Below, in pieces: positions 62,554 through 64,000 of a stretch of 64,000 nucleotides of DNA (position 1 is the first letter of the stretch; each line of letters begins with the position of its first letter). Source of the stretch: Aquidulcibacter sp. (GTDB lineage Bacteria; Pseudomonadota; Alphaproteobacteria; Caulobacterales; Aquidulcibacteraceae); assembly GCA_027532555.1 (NCBI GenBank), contig JAPZTJ010000029.1:1-64000 (forward strand), read 5' to 3'. The notes below the pieces were generated by a model, which ran no database searches, was not told the origin of the DNA, and saw only the letters and a list, made by a program, of their open reading frames with translations. The position numbers were made by a program, and so were the translations under genes.

Positions 62554-63263
62554 CGGTTGAGCTCAACCAGTTCGTACCACGTCTGCATATAGCCGCCCAC
62601 GCCGCCTTGAACGAAAATGGCGTCGCTATCATCGGTGATCCAGACGTCATAGACCGGATGTTCGCTGCTCATGCCGCTCGATCCATCATCCAAGAATTGG
62701 AAGTGGCGGGTCTGGAAGGTGCCAGCCTGGACTGTGATTTCTTCCTTGCCGAGATAAAGCCCATCGATGCGAACTGGGGCCAAGAAGGGCGGGGTTGCGC
62801 CGCGATGATCGGGGGAGGGCAGATACATGTTAAAGGTATGCCGCTTTTTGGCTTCCCAATCATGCAGGCTTAAGAAATAGCCGTCTGCTACAATGGGGTG
62901 GGTGCCAAAGCCATCAATCGGAGTGGCAAGGTCCACCCGTTGAGAGACCCGGCCAATGGTTGGCCCATAGCTCTCGCACTCAATATAGTCGTCGCCAAAG
63001 CGGAACCAGCCCGTGCCCATGAACTTATCGCCCACGGTTAGGCGGACATGACAGTCCATCGGCCGACGGTTGGCATCTATGGAGTAGATAATGTCGCGCA
63101 TCACGCTGGGGTCAGGTTCGGCGATAAAGCAATGAGCCCGTAGGGTGGTTTTGCCATCGCTATGATGGGTGAAACGAAAATCCTCTTCGCCGCGCGCCTG
63201 ATCCATCATGTGCGGCTTCTTTGACGTATAGGCAATCTTGCCGGTGATTGTACGATGCGTCAT
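62550..63263 (-). CDS. Hypothetical beta-rich protein
   Basis: This 237-residue protein without signal peptide has many beta-strand-like segments, for example RAHCFIAEPDPSVMRDIIYSI, MDCHVRLTVGDKFMGTGWFRFGDDYIECES and GVGGYMQTWYELVELNR. Similar 'lipocalin-like' hypothetical proteins occur in alphaproteobacteria, but I cannot name a family. The ATG at 63263 has an AGGAGG upstream; the longer frame (to 63458) is not credible. It is co-directional with the SDR gene to the right, 79 bases away. Confidence 0.72.
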   Translation of the reverse strand: MTHRTITGKIAYTSKKPHMMDQARGEEDFRFTHHSDGKTTLRAHCFIAEPDPSVMRDIIYSIDANRRPMDCHVRLTVGDKFMGTGWFRFGDDYIECESYGPTIGRVSQRVDLATPIDGFGTHPIVADGYFLSLHDWEAKKRHTFNMYLPSPDHRGATPPFLAPVRIDGLYLGKEEITVQAGTFQTRHFQFLDDGSSGMSSEHPVYDVWITDDSDAIFVQGGVGGYMQTWYELVELNR

Positions 63264-63342
63264 CCCATCCTCCTCTTGGTGTGCACAAAGCCTATAGGAA
63301 GTGCGGTAAGAACCAAAGTGGCATTTGCTGATGCTTTTAAGG

Positions 63343-64000
63343 TTAGGGCTGGATTTCCTGCCCGTCCCAAGCAAAGATCTTTCCGGTCTGCGCTGGCGTG
63401 AGGCGACCCAATACAGAGAGCAGCGCAGTAGCAGCAGTCTCAGGCTCAAAGATCTCATTCTTGGTATAGCGCTGAAGGAAAGGCTCTGACATGGCGCTTC
63501 GCACCGTACCAGGGTGCAGGCCGACGCAAATGACCTGCGGTCGGCGCGCGGCTAGCTCAATCGAAGCGGTACGGATCAATTGGTTCAGCGCTGCTTTCGA
63601 CGCACGATAGCTATACCAACCCCCTGTCTTATTGTCGGCGATAGACCCAACCCGCGCCGAGAGCGAAGCGATGATGGCGGTCCGGTCGCGGGCAAGCAAA
63701 GGCGAGAAATGCTTCATCACCAGCGCGGGGCCAATCGCATTAACCCGGAACAAGCGGGCCATGGTTTCGGGATCGAGCTCCCTTAACCCCTTTTCCGGGC
63801 GAATGGTGACGCCTTCATGGAGGATACCAATCGTATTGATGATTAAATCAACGCCACCTTCGACTTGGCAGGCACTGGCGGCTTGGATCAGGCTGGTTTC
63901 ACTTTCTAGATTGATGGCTAAGGCAGTTACACGTGGATCAGCGCTCTCAATTGCCTTGCGGCTGAGGGCAAAGATGTGTCGTGTGTTCGCGCTTTCCAGC
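63343..64000 (-). CDS. Short-chain dehydrogenase, CsgA/C-factor-like (5' end cut by window)
   Basis: The frame is open to the window edge, so the N-terminal Rossmann motif is missing and only about 218 C-terminal residues are visible. These include DLIINTIGILHE (replacing NNAG), VNAIGPALVMKHFSPLLAR, catalytic Ser in IASLSARVGSI and Tyr/Lys in WYSYRASKAALNQ, and PGTVRSAMSEPF. The pattern matches the CsgA-like SDR group. The ATG at 63762 is only an internal start. Substrate unknown. Confidence 0.85.
   Translation of the reverse strand, partial: LESANTRHIFALSRKAIESADPRVTALAINLESETSLIQAASACQVEGGVDLIINTIGILHEGVTIRPEKGLRELDPETMARLFRVNAIGPALVMKHFSPLLARDRTAIIASLSARVGSIADNKTGGWYSYRASKAALNQLIRTASIELAARRPQVICVGLHPGTVRSAMSEPFLQRYTKNEIFEPETAATALLSVLGRLTPAQTGKIFAWDGQEIQP

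Noticed and set aside
62555-62568. Palindrome GGTTGAGCTCAACC as terminator of the sugar operon
   Set aside because: It lies inside the end of the convergent coding sequence and has no T-tract; may be chance.

Overview
The window looks like an alphaproteobacterial genome segment of the Caulobacterales/Hyphomonadaceae or Sphingomonadales kind (an inference). The signs are a RegB/RegA redox two-component pair, a zwf-pgl-edd-glk Entner-Doudoroff operon, large TonB-dependent receptors and SIS-type glucosamine-6-phosphate deaminase. No rRNA, tRNA, insertion sequence or CRISPR array was seen.

Region 1 (about 0.6-14.8 kb) is a catabolic island of unknown substrate. It holds three SnoaL/NTF2-like proteins, a double cupin, a sodium:solute symporter, a TonB-dependent receptor, an SDR, a histidinol-dehydrogenase-like (HpsN-type) oxidoreductase, a LacI-family regulator, an alpha/beta hydrolase, a MetE-like zinc alkyltransferase and an HpcH/HpaI aldolase. 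Three near-identical 14-bp pseudo-palindromes of LacI-operator form lie at its promoters (3470, 6279, 9836), which ties the island into one probable regulon.

Region 2 (15-32.5 kb) is mixed. It has a siderophore-type receptor in an operon with an ABC-2 exporter (two DUF3526-like permeases and an ATPase), a lipoprotein, RegB/RegA, a Baeyer-Villiger-type monooxygenase, a BaiN-like flavoprotein, nagA with a SIS deaminase, an EVE-domain protein, GtrA and a GT-C-like membrane protein.

Region 3 (33.7-37.6 kb) is a replication and partition module. It contains five tandem iterons at 22-23 bp spacing beside an AT-rich stretch, an RPA-type repA, a ribbon-helix-helix partition protein, parA, and an exact 12-bp repeat (CGTGTCCACATG) found three times, plus one near-copy, around parA. 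The window therefore probably comes from a chromid, large plasmid or integrated plasmid.

Region 4 (37.6-62.5 kb) is a large carbohydrate locus. On the minus strand run a hexR-like regulator, glgB, glgX, malQ and a full-length homologue of eukaryotic phosphorylase kinase alpha/beta subunits. Divergently, on the plus strand, run a maltose-type ABC importer, a periplasmic alpha-amylase, then zwf, pgl, edd, glk, eda, pyk and galM. Together these could take maltodextrin from uptake through glucose and the Entner-Doudoroff pathway to pyruvate, with a glycogen branch. A TGTAG-N5-CTACA palindrome in the shared intergenic region is a good HexR-site candidate. The window ends with a hypothetical protein and a truncated CsgA-like SDR.
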